From Euryarchaeota archaeon UBA226 (GTDB taxonomy: Archaea; Thermoplasmatota; Poseidoniia; Poseidoniales; Poseidoniaceae), in assembly GCA_002505935.1 (NCBI GenBank), contig DAWL01000164.1, positions 504-17,875 on the forward strand: DNA of 17,372 nt. The letters run 5' to 3'. Below the pieces are notes generated by a model. It ran no database searches, was not told the origin of the DNA, and saw only the letters and a list, made by a program, of their open reading frames with translations. A program made the position numbers and the translations under genes. This document shows, in pieces, positions 7,248 through 16,000 of this stretch; the first letter of the stretch is position 1, and each line of letters opens with the position of its first letter.

Positions 7248-10200
7248 ATGGACAGGCGCAAGCCAACATCGGCGGGTTATCGAACACTGCTGCTAATTTT
7301 GCTGTCTGCCTTGGTAGTTTTGACCTCACATGGAGTTTCTGCTCAAGATGGTGGGAATGAAACCGCTGTAGAAGACGATGGCAATGCAAAGGTGGTGGAT
7401 GGCGGGGCGTTGAAATTTGAGCACCTGTATCCTCTATTCCTGATGTTGATACTGGCATTTTTAGTCTGGCGATACATGGTCCCGAGTGCATTGTCATCAC
7501 TGCAGGTAGCATTTGAAATCGATGATGGATTAATGGAAGTTCACAGATTAACAAAAAGCAGGGTGGACGCTAGAGAATTATTGCGGCTTCCCAAAGTGGG
7601 TTTTGGCATATTGGCTTACATGATGGCTATCTCTGGAGTATTACTGTTAATTGCGGAACTTATTTTCAACCCCTCAATCTATCTGGAAATGAATGTCTTG
7701 GTTATGGCTGGGCTGATTCTCATCCCGGTCATATTCTCCCCTCTAGTAACGTTAAATGCGCAATTGGAGCAATTACGGGGAAATTCAACAAAGAAGAAAA
7801 GCCCATTATCTGCGTTGATTAAGAGATTATTGACTCTATCAGCCCTAGTTGCTGCAACTGGAGCGGTGCTTTGGTACAGTATTCAATTGCATGGCATCAT
7901 TACTCCATTGTGGTTCAGTTATGCACTGCTAGTATTCATGGGGCCAACGATTCTTGCATATGGAAGAATTATGGGCGCTTCATGGAACATGCTAATGTTA
8001 TCTAAAGCTCGAACCTTACTAAAGAAACAGACTCCTATCGACCCAGATCCACCAACTCTGATGAAACAGGTTGGTGCAATCATCCTTTTGCTATTCTTGC
8101 TGACGATGCCCTTGGCTGCGATGAATGGTATCATTACAGTTCTATACGTAATGCTGGACGAGCCAGCCAATTCTGAAGAAATACTCAATTACGGAGGTTT
8201 GCTTGGCCATTCCCTTTACCAATGGGCCATACAAGATGGTGCTGTTCAAGAAGTTCTACGTCAATGGGTGGATGTCAAGGACATGGCAGGATTCCTTGCG
8301 GTTTACCTTTCATTGAACGTAGCGATTGTTGGACTTGCGTTTATTTTTGAATTGACAGGAAACCTGTTCCTCGGAGGACAGACATTTGGTGGTATTGGAG
8401 GAGTTTTGCTTGCCTCGCCTAGAGAGATTCGTTCAGAAGAGCCATCTCAAGCCAAATTGCTGTATTTTGCATTCGCCGGATTCAGCGGATATACAGTTAT
8501 GTTGCTGATAATGATATGTTACAAAGAATTCAGCCACTTCATGCCATTCACAGGATGGATGAATGAACAAGGATTTGGTGAAGATATTATTCTGCAAGGG
8601 ACTTGGCTCTTCATTGCAGTAGGTCAAGTCATCTTCTTGCTTACTTGGATCCTAAGCATTGTCAGATTCACTCCACTTAAGAGATTGCGATTCGATTTGA
8701 ATCCGGATGAAAGGAGAGAGGGAGCCATCAAGTCTGGCGGAGGTAGTCAATTGACAGACTATGTTGACAAAGCGGCTAATCGAGAGGATATTGATGCGCT
8801 CAGGAGATTCCAAAGAGAGAAGGTAAAGGGCATAGATGAATCGATTGTACGATTAGAAAAATTACGTGCTTCAATGTTGGAACATGCCATTAGAGGACTT
8901 TGGCCGAAGGCCTTGGAAGAAGCGCGTAAAGTACTTGCTGTTCTAGGTGGAGATGATGATGAGGCTAGAATGATTATGGCCGTTGGACATATGGCCTGTA
9001 GACGTTTGGATGCTGCAAGAGAAGCACTACACGGATTAGAACAAGAAGATGGCTATGACGAGCCTGAATTAATCGGTTTCCTACTAGAATGGATGGACCC
9101 TTGGAATGGGAAAGTATCAGAAGACGATATTTGGGATTGGGAGAACAATCCTTGCATAGACCATGTTAAATTCCTCAATGAACGGTTCAGAACATGGTCT
9201 GCGGATATAGATGAGATGAATTCACATACTGACAACTTGACTGCTGTTGGAGACCTTGGTAGCATTGCAATGCTTAGAGCACAGAATCGTTCCGAAGAAG
9301 CGCTAGATATCGCTGTCGAGTTAATCAAGAGAGACCCCCTATTCCCAAGAGCGCGTATCGCAGCAGCCCTATGCCTACTAGATCTGAATGATTGGCATGG
9401 TGCCCGAGACATAACTGTGGAATTGTTGGAAAGCGACGCTCTAGACCCTAGAGTACACGCCTTGGCCCTTACCATGGGGATGCTCAACAAAGATATTGAC
9501 GAAATGGAAGTGCGTTTGATCGATGGCGATCGCAATGAAGGTCGACGCTGGATTGAAGCATCTCCATGTAATCCTACTGCAGCGCTTCTAGTCAAAGGAG
9601 GCGTTGATGAGGCAATCAATGCAAATGTCTTCATCGCTGCATCAGAAGCGGTGAAGAACCGCATCACTCCCAGATACCGCGCCAGCAGACTCTGGGTAGC
9701 ATTCAATTGGCTTGTATTGATGCCTACGTGGGCAGTCATTGGAATCTTCGCTGCAGAGGAAGTTGGCACCCAAGTGGGAATGGGTATTGGAATAAGCCTA
9801 GCCGCCTTGCATCTTTTCAGTATTAGATTCCGAAGTAATGCTAGAAAAGAAATCAAATTCAGAGACCAAAAAGGCATGATTAGTTACGCTAGACGCCTGC
9901 GAAGAGGTGGAGCTAAATTGACTGAAGATAATATCCCTGTAGCAAATCACTTGTTGTTGAATGGATTACTTGTTTCAGTCAATGGAAATGTATTCGACAT
10001 CGGCTATCCTGCTTGGTTATTTGATCGCTTCGACATAGAAAAAGAAAAGGTAGTAAAAGGCCGCCTGAACAAAGTTGCAAAGCGAATGCGCAAGGGTGAG
10101 AAACCGCGCTATCAGCGATTAGGAAAGGGCTGGTGGGTGAAACACGAAAGAGAGCGCGGCAGAGACCTACCAGTTCTCGAAGAAATCATCGGCCCACCTG

Positions 10201-10424
10201 CATATAGAGGTAGAAACCAACACATTGCCATGAAGAAATCTGGAGTTTCATCATTAGCAGGAAGCATGTCAAGAGCGGGTAACCAACGCAGGCCTTTGTC
10301 GCGTGATGAGATGAGAACTAGGAGCGTCCCACATAACACACGAAGGTCAGAACGACAACCTGTTCAACGCAGACAACAACAAGGTGGCGGAAGTCTTTCA
10401 GACGGCGGGATGGACTTCAGGTGA
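7248..10424 (+). CDS. Large polytopic membrane protein with helical-repeat (TPR-like) domain, unknown function
   Basis: This 1058-residue protein matches no family I recognise. It starts with a signal peptide (residues 1 to about 33, ending VSAQ), then a short Asp/Glu/Asn linker and TM helices near 58-80, 118-140, 148-170, 195-217, 221-243, 275-302, 346-371, 404-425 and 448-473. A soluble section (about 490-800) is made of amphipathic helix pairs resembling TPRs, such as ALEEARKVLAVLGG and ARIAAALCLLDLNDWHGARD. Two more TM helices follow (814-835, 838-860), then a basic tail of about 200 residues ending in an Arg/Gln/Gly-rich stretch. The ATG at 7248 is chosen because the signal peptide begins there. 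It lies 55 bases behind the aminotransferase on the same strand, so read-through is possible. It could scaffold a complex in the membrane; that is a guess. Confidence 0.82.
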   Translation: MDRRKPTSAGYRTLLLILLSALVVLTSHGVSAQDGGNETAVEDDGNAKVVDGGALKFEHLYPLFLMLILAFLVWRYMVPSALSSLQVAFEIDDGLMEVHRLTKSRVDARELLRLPKVGFGILAYMMAISGVLLLIAELIFNPSIYLEMNVLVMAGLILIPVIFSPLVTLNAQLEQLRGNSTKKKSPLSALIKRLLTLSALVAATGAVLWYSIQLHGIITPLWFSYALLVFMGPTILAYGRIMGASWNMLMLSKARTLLKKQTPIDPDPPTLMKQVGAIILLLFLLTMPLAAMNGIITVLYVMLDEPANSEEILNYGGLLGHSLYQWAIQDGAVQEVLRQWVDVKDMAGFLAVYLSLNVAIVGLAFIFELTGNLFLGGQTFGGIGGVLLASPREIRSEEPSQAKLLYFAFAGFSGYTVMLLIMICYKEFSHFMPFTGWMNEQGFGEDIILQGTWLFIAVGQVIFLLTWILSIVRFTPLKRLRFDLNPDERREGAIKSGGGSQLTDYVDKAANREDIDALRRFQREKVKGIDESIVRLEKLRASMLEHAIRGLWPKALEEARKVLAVLGGDDDEARMIMAVGHMACRRLDAAREALHGLEQEDGYDEPELIGFLLEWMDPWNGKVSEDDIWDWENNPCIDHVKFLNERFRTWSADIDEMNSHTDNLTAVGDLGSIAMLRAQNRSEEALDIAVELIKRDPLFPRARIAAALCLLDLNDWHGARDITVELLESDALDPRVHALALTMGMLNKDIDEMEVRLIDGDRNEGRRWIEASPCNPTAALLVKGGVDEAINANVFIAASEAVKNRITPRYRASRLWVAFNWLVLMPTWAVIGIFAAEEVGTQVGMGIGISLAALHLFSIRFRSNARKEIKFRDQKGMISYARRLRRGGAKLTEDNIPVANHLLLNGLLVSVNGNVFDIGYPAWLFDRFDIEKEKVVKGRLNKVAKRMRKGEKPRYQRLGKGWWVKHERERGRDLPVLEEIIGPPAYRGRNQHIAMKKSGVSSLAGSMSRAGNQRRPLSRDEMRTRSVPHNTRRSERQPVQRRQQQGGGSLSDGGMDFR

Positions 10425-11769
10425 ATTGTGTGAAAGGTGGGGTATCGTAAGCTCCCCTTCCATTGTCCCAACAGTACTGAACCTTGTTGAATTCACTCTT
10501 TAGGTTCCGCGCACGTTCTCTAACCTCAGCATCCATACCTCCAGCGGCAGCCAAATGAATCATCTCAGCAACTTCATCCATCTGTGACTCCTTCATTCCA
10601 ATACGAGTCATTTCAGGCGTACCTAATCTGATTCCGCTAGGATTGATCGCAGAAGTATCGCCTGGGAGCATATTCTTGTTCATCACGAGCCCACAGGACT
10701 CAGCCCTAAGACTGACATCTGCACCTCCTCCAAATTCCCTGACATCGACTAAAATGGTGTGACTTTCGGTAAATCCGTGCCCTGAAGCCATAACTTGCAT
10801 TCCTCGAGACCACAATCCTTCAGCAAGGGCTTTCGCATTCTTGATTGTCTGAACTGCATAATCCTGCTGAAACTCCAAGGCTTCTGCTAGTGAAACACCC
10901 AATGCGGCAACTTTGTGAAGATGGTGGTTTGAATGTACCCCGGGGAAAACTGCACTTCTAATGGCCCTATGTAGCATCTTATCGTTAGCGAGACGGCGAT
11001 CTTCATTCGCCAGAATAATTCCATGTTGTGGGCCAGGAAAAGTCTTGTGAGTAGAAGCGCATACCAAATCAACTCCATCTCCAAGTGGATCTTGGAAACA
11101 TCCCCCTGCAATCAGTCCCAGAACATGAGCCGCGTCGTACATGATAGTTGCATCCACCTCTCTAGCAGCCTCTACAATTTCAGAGACATTGGAAGGGAAC
11201 AGGTATACAGATTGACCGATATAACAGACATCAGGGTTTTCCCGTCTTATCATTTCGATAGCCAGTTCAGTATCTACCGACATAGTTTCTGGAATTGAGG
11301 GGTAGGTCATAGTATTGAGACCTCGCAAACCTGCAGCACCAAATCTCTGAGTTGAGATATGAGCACCTGCAGCAAGTTCGGGTGCCATCATCACCTCACC
11401 GGGCTGTGCGATGGCAAATAAAGCAGAGATATTTGCCGAAGTTCCAGATATCGGACGAACGTCTGCAAAGGGAGCAGAGAACAGACGTTTTGCCAACGAC
11501 TCTACATGTTCCTCTATGGGATCATAATCTGCATTTCCTTCATAGTACCTGGCACCAGGTAATCCCTCAGCATATCGATTATGAAGATCTGTTGCGAACA
11601 TTTCAGCAGCCAAGGGGCTGACTAGATTCTCGCTGGCTATCAAGGGGATACTACTAGCGAATCTCTGATGGTGTCTTTTGACTTGAGAATGCAACCAATT
11701 GACTGATTCAGCAGGGTCAGCATCATTGGAAGGTGATGCGAATGGTTCTGGGAAGGAATTGTCTTCCAT
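10417..11769 (-). CDS. glyA: Serine hydroxymethyltransferase
   Basis: This 450-residue PLP enzyme interconverts serine and glycine, passing the one-carbon unit to a pterin cofactor. It supplies glycine and C1 units for purine and other synthesis. Clear family blocks: PLIASENLVSPLAAEMFATDLHNRYAEGLPGARYYEGN in the N-terminal region, ISGTSANISALFAI, MYDAAHVLGLIAGG, and ASTHKTFPGPQHG with Lys 242 as the PLP lysine, then GVHSNHHLHKVAAL and PSGIRLGTPEMTRIGM near the C-terminus. The length fits archaeal members. The ATG at 11769 is chosen because homology to the family begins soon after; an in-frame ATG at 11862 would add 31 residues without family character and overlap the divergent gene's start. 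No ribosome binding site is seen, so it may be leaderless. Its 3' end overlaps the convergent membrane protein gene by 8 bases. Confidence 0.95.
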   Translation of the reverse strand: MEDNSFPEPFASPSNDADPAESVNWLHSQVKRHHQRFASSIPLIASENLVSPLAAEMFATDLHNRYAEGLPGARYYEGNADYDPIEEHVESLAKRLFSAPFADVRPISGTSANISALFAIAQPGEVMMAPELAAGAHISTQRFGAAGLRGLNTMTYPSIPETMSVDTELAIEMIRRENPDVCYIGQSVYLFPSNVSEIVEAAREVDATIMYDAAHVLGLIAGGCFQDPLGDGVDLVCASTHKTFPGPQHGIILANEDRRLANDKMLHRAIRSAVFPGVHSNHHLHKVAALGVSLAEALEFQQDYAVQTIKNAKALAEGLWSRGMQVMASGHGFTESHTILVDVREFGGGADVSLRAESCGLVMNKNMLPGDTSAINPSGIRLGTPEMTRIGMKESQMDEVAEMIHLAAAGGMDAEVRERARNLKSEFNKVQYCWDNGRGAYDTPPFTQFT

Positions 11770-11832
11770 GATTAATGCCTGTTTTGCCGGTGTATGAGCA
11801 TAGTGGTGCAGCCAGCAGAAAGTAAGAAGGGT

Positions 11833-11838
11833 CTTATG
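11833..11838 (+). promoter_or_regulatory. Candidate TATA-like box for a leaderless gene at 11861
   Basis: CTTATG is centred about 26 bases before the ATG at 11861, the spacing expected between an archaeal TATA box and the transcription start. That would make the downstream message leaderless, in keeping with the absence of a ribosome binding site there. The sequence match is weak, and this is placed by spacing. Confidence 0.33.
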
Positions 11839-11860
11839 CAAGACTTGGTCAGTCTGATTC

Positions 11861-12925
11861 ATGCCTATCGTTGACTCACCAGATTCACGCGTGGATGCGG
11901 AAATGAGTCGGGTTCTCAAAGAGCGATTTCTATGCTCACAAGGCCTTGTTCTCGATAGTGAACTAGACAATCATCCGCATATGATTATTGCAGTACAACA
12001 TCTACTAAACTGGTTTAGCAATTTGGAAGAACTCGCTCAACAGCCGCTCGGTAGAAGGTTAGCACACGCATCAGCAGACCATGAAACTTGGAGACAAATG
12101 CGACGTCAACCAGGTGTCCCAAAGGGCTTGTTCAGCAGACGAAAGAGAATACCTTGGTTACAAGCTGACTGGACAATTCGCGGAATTGGAAAACTGTCAG
12201 AATTAGACGGTGAAAAACTTCAGGTGGATGACCAAGTTCAGAGTGCCATAGCAGGGGGTCAAGCTGCTGGGGCTTGGGAAGTCCTACAAGGGTCACGTTT
12301 TCGATTTCGTTGGGAGCAACAAGATTCCTTGAAAACAAATATTGTTGTAGAACGTGATAATCGACCTGCCCAACCTCCAAGATCAACCCATTCTTCATGG
12401 AGCAAAGTTCCTGAGCAGGCAGAATCAGGGTTTGCAAATGTGGAGATGAATAAATCGGGGTGGGAGATTGATGGCCTGCGAAGTTTCTTGCTTGGAAGAG
12501 ACCTCCTATTGCGGTTGGAGACAGAAATGATCCCACATATCACAGTATATTTTGACGATGGTCTGTATCAATTTGATGAACTAGATGAGGACATGGCAAG
12601 GATGTGGAACCTGATGGCCCGTTCTGAACAAAAAGCGTTCTATGAACAAGGAGAACATATCATGGTCGCTGAATTAGAACATTGGCGCGGCATCATAAAG
12701 AGATTCTTCAGTAGAATGGGTCTTGGAGAAGTGGAATCTATCGACGAAATCGATTCGCATGGAGGCATAGAAATACACTTCCAAAATCTGTTTCATCCTG
12801 CCCTGATGTGTGGCAGATTGATGGGCTGTTGGCAACGCGCTTACGGGCGCCACCCTCGCTGTAATTGGAAATTTGAAAATGGTGTTCACATTGTTCAACT
12901 GCGCTCAAGGCACGAATTAGCATGA
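11861..12925 (+). CDS. Hypothetical soluble protein, 354 residues
   Basis: I do not recognise the family. The protein has no signal peptide or membrane helix and is rich in Trp, Gln, Glu and Arg, consistent with a cytosolic location. It looks like two parts: residues 1-180 (charged helices, then a Trp-containing region IPWLQADWTIRGIGKL and RFRFRWEQQ) and residues 200-354 (DLLLRLETEMIPHITVYFDDGLYQF, a helix-rich stretch, then IEIHFQNLFHPALMCGRLMGCWQRAYG). The final block, a helix with CGRLMGCW followed by a beta strand, faintly recalls the C-terminal part of V4R-type ligand-binding domains, but this is a weak impression. The start is at the first ATG, 92 bases from divergent glyA, with no ribosome binding site; an in-frame ATG at 11903 is an alternative. 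Coding is supported by the length and base use, not by homology. Confidence 0.75.
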   Translation: MPIVDSPDSRVDAEMSRVLKERFLCSQGLVLDSELDNHPHMIIAVQHLLNWFSNLEELAQQPLGRRLAHASADHETWRQMRRQPGVPKGLFSRRKRIPWLQADWTIRGIGKLSELDGEKLQVDDQVQSAIAGGQAAGAWEVLQGSRFRFRWEQQDSLKTNIVVERDNRPAQPPRSTHSSWSKVPEQAESGFANVEMNKSGWEIDGLRSFLLGRDLLLRLETEMIPHITVYFDDGLYQFDELDEDMARMWNLMARSEQKAFYEQGEHIMVAELEHWRGIIKRFFSRMGLGEVESIDEIDSHGGIEIHFQNLFHPALMCGRLMGCWQRAYGRHPRCNWKFENGVHIVQLRSRHELA

Positions 12926-12992
12926 AACCCCATCGAATTGTAAAAATACGTTGTACTGCGAGCAAATTCGTGGTGCTCATACACCCACAGGG

Positions 12993-12999
12993 TTTATTG
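12993..12999 (+). promoter_or_regulatory. Candidate TATA-like box of the TSP3 protein gene
   Basis: TTTATTG is the only A/T-rich box in the last part of the 133-base gap after the preceding gene. A start about 25 bases downstream, near 13020, would give a leader of about 38 bases that carries the palindrome at 13029-13045 and the GGAGG ribosome binding site. Confidence 0.4.
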
Positions 13000-13028
13000 A
13001 TGGGACGGGGCTCGGGGGAAACACTGTT

Positions 13029-13045
13029 TCATGACTACGTCATGA
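13029..13045 (+). promoter_or_regulatory. Perfect palindrome TCATGAC-TAC-GTCATGA in the leader of the TSP3 gene
   Basis: The 7-base arms are perfect inverted repeats separated by three bases. The element ends one base before GGAGG (13047-13051), the ribosome binding site that is seven bases from the ATG at 13059. It could be a protein operator just after the transcription start, or an RNA hairpin affecting access to the ribosome binding site. No experimental support is available. Confidence 0.38.
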
Positions 13046-13058
13046 TGGAGGAATGAAG

Positions 13059-16000
13059 ATGAGCCTATCTCACAACCAGATGGCCTACGCTGCCATATTG
13101 TCAACAATGATGTTCGGAGCCATTTTCGTTGGTGTCAGCGGATATATGCAGAACGAGAACAGTTTTGAAAATCAAGGTCAAGATACTCTTGATCCCGGTG
13201 ATGAAGCGATTTCGAAATATGAAGACAATGATGGGGATGGATTAGCAGATTCAATGGAGTTGAGTACATATGGAACGGACCCCACGAAAAAAGATACAGA
13301 TGGGGACGGGCTTGAAGATGGATGGGAATTAGCTCATGGATTGAATCCACTAGATGACGGCGAAGGTGATGATGAAGACCCTGATAATGCCGAAACCACT
13401 CCTGATAGTGAGGCAGATGTTAGTGAAGGAGACCCGTGGCCTGACGTCGATGATGGGCCCCGTGGAGACCCTGACAAGGATGGATTGACAAATACTGAAG
13501 AGGCTGCACTAGGGACAGATCCACGCAAGCCGGATACAGATGACGACGGTCTGAATGATCGATGGGAAGCGAGCCACACCACCACTAAGAACTGGAATGG
13601 CGAGAATATTACAATGTTTGATCCACTAGATGGAAACTGGAACTGTTCGATGATCACCGATGATGCAACGCGCCTTCAGGTCATCATTCCGCGTTTTGAA
13701 GACGTAGATGGCCGCGCCGAGAGTTTTGATGACATGCACGTCAACGGTTACGTTAGTTGTGATGCAATCGATGACACTGATTCAGATGGACTTCTGAATT
13801 ACGAAGAGGAAAGATGGGGGACAAATCCAAATTCGCAAGATAGCGATGGAGACCTTCTCTCCGACACTGTTGAAGTAGGGTTCAACAAGAATGCAGCTGG
13901 TAAGGTCAAACTGACTACTCATTGTGGAGATTCGTTGTTGAATCCAATCTACAAATTGCCTCCCTTCCATGCAGCCAGCGGTGAAGATGAACTCTCATGG
14001 TTCCTGCAAGATATGGATGATGACGGCATGATGAATGGACCGAGTGATTGGGACACAGATGGAGATGGTATGCCGGATGGTTTCGAACACTGTTACGGAG
14101 ATTTGTCTGAACATCCTTTGGCAGGAGCGGGAGCTGACCCTGGCCACGTATTGAACCCCGCCAACAGTACAGATTCATACGGAGATTGGGACGAAGATGA
14201 ATTGTCTAATCTGATGGAATACAAGGTTGCTGACACATTCGGTGCCGACAATTACACCAGCCCTTGGCTCAAAGATACAGATGGTGATGAAATGCCAGAT
14301 GGTTGGGAAGCAGAGAATGGCCTGCACCCAAGGGATGGAAGCAATGCTGACGAAGATCCCGATCGAGATGGCTGGGATGCCGATGGTGATGGTGGAGTCT
14401 ATTACGAAGAATTGGAAAATAGTGCAACCGTCAAAGTGATTCACTTTGAAATTGGAGACTACGTCAAAGCCAATGAAACAGTAATGACTGTCCAAATCAC
14501 CCTTCCCGGTGGAATAACACAGCAGGTTCCTTTGCCATCCCCTGTTAACGGATACGTATACGAGATGGGAGAAAATGTCACTATCAATCACCGCTTCACT
14601 TCCAGAACCAAATTGTTGATGACAGTGGTTGAAGAACATGAGCAATTCACTAACATCATGGAATACAATGCTAGGGATATGATCTATACCGGTGGTCGTT
14701 CAACCAATCCACTAGTCAGTGATACCGATGGCGATGGGCTATTAGACGGAATAGAAGTCATGGGTTGGGAAATCTTAGTCGTTAACAAGGGAACCAATAC
14801 TGTGCATGTAGTCAGCAATCCTGGCAAGTGGGACTCTGATGAAGATGGGCTGTCTGATTTCAGAGAGTTCTCAGAGATTTGTGAGCGCGGTGGCAATGCT
14901 ACTAACCCAGATACTGATGGTGATGGACTTGGCGATTACGATGAAGCCGTGAATGGATTTCAGTGGGAAGGTGAATCTTACTTCACCAGCCCTTGTACAT
15001 TCGATACCGACAATGATGGACTGAACGATGAAGAAGAAGTGATTGAGGGCGAAGACACATACATCACCCATGCCAACAATTCGGACACTGATGACGACGG
15101 ATTGAAAGATGGTTCTGAGACACTCTTTGTTCCTCGAGATTGGCAAGATAGAACGAATCCTCTGGTAAATGATACCGATGGAGACGGTATGTTGGATGGT
15201 TGGGAGATGCAGATTCTATCATTAGAGGACAATACCAATTCACATAGCCTTTGGGTGGTTGCAGAACCATGGCTGCCACCAAATTGTAACTCGATGTCAC
15301 AATGTGGACTTGAAGCGGGTGGATACCTCTATCAGAACAAGAATATGGGATTCATTCTTGAAAAGAAATATGGAACTGAAGAGATGAACCTCTCTGGGTT
15401 CGCGATTCCCGATAATCCGAAATGTTCGTGTAAAGGTCGCTGGGCTCTTGACCCTTCCGCGGGTAGTCTGAAGGACGACACCTACGACATTGACAATGAT
15501 ACATTGTCCAACAGTGCTGAAGCACCTGACCGCTGGAACACTAACCCAATTGATGATGACTCTGACCATGACAACCTACCAGATGGATGGGAAGTCAAAT
15601 ACTCGCAGATGGCTCTAGAAGAGGGATTGGTAGATAATTCCACACTCTCGGCCTATGGTGCGAGAGGACTGATGGATCCTTCCCTAGCAGATAGCGATTT
15701 TGACGGTATAAATGATGGAGAAGAGGATGCTGATAACGATGGCTTGAATCGTACGGGACTGTATAATCGATATTGTCCTGATTGGGACAACCCTACTGGC
15801 TCTAATTGCCATATTGATCCGAATACGCCTGATGGTGCAAAGTTCTACGATAACCTTGAGAATTATACCAATTTTGAGGAATTGCAGAATGGTACTAACC
15901 CAATCTCGAACGATACCGACGGGGACTCATGGGAGGATGGACCCGAAGTCTATCATCAGGATCATGATGGCGATGGAATGGCAACTGGTTGGGAATACTA

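Noticed and set aside
9053..9877. Minus-strand open frame of 274 codons
   Set aside because: It is the longest antisense frame, but lies wholly within the membrane protein gene, is Ser/Arg/Ile-rich and shows no domain.
11770..11970. Longer N-terminus for glyA (in-frame starts at 11862 and 11970)
   Set aside because: The extra residues lack SHMT character and the extension would overlap the divergent gene and its promoter.
12926..13004. CCCATC (start of the gap) and GATGGG (about 12999-13004) as a terminator stem
   Set aside because: The arms are about 70 bases apart, with no T-rich tail and a TATA-like box between them; pairing is probably coincidence.
13334..15569. Many minus-strand frames of 60-156 codons in the TSP3 gene
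   Set aside because: They arise from the repeated GAT/GGA-rich coding pattern read backwards (Ser/Pro/Ile-rich) and have no independent support.
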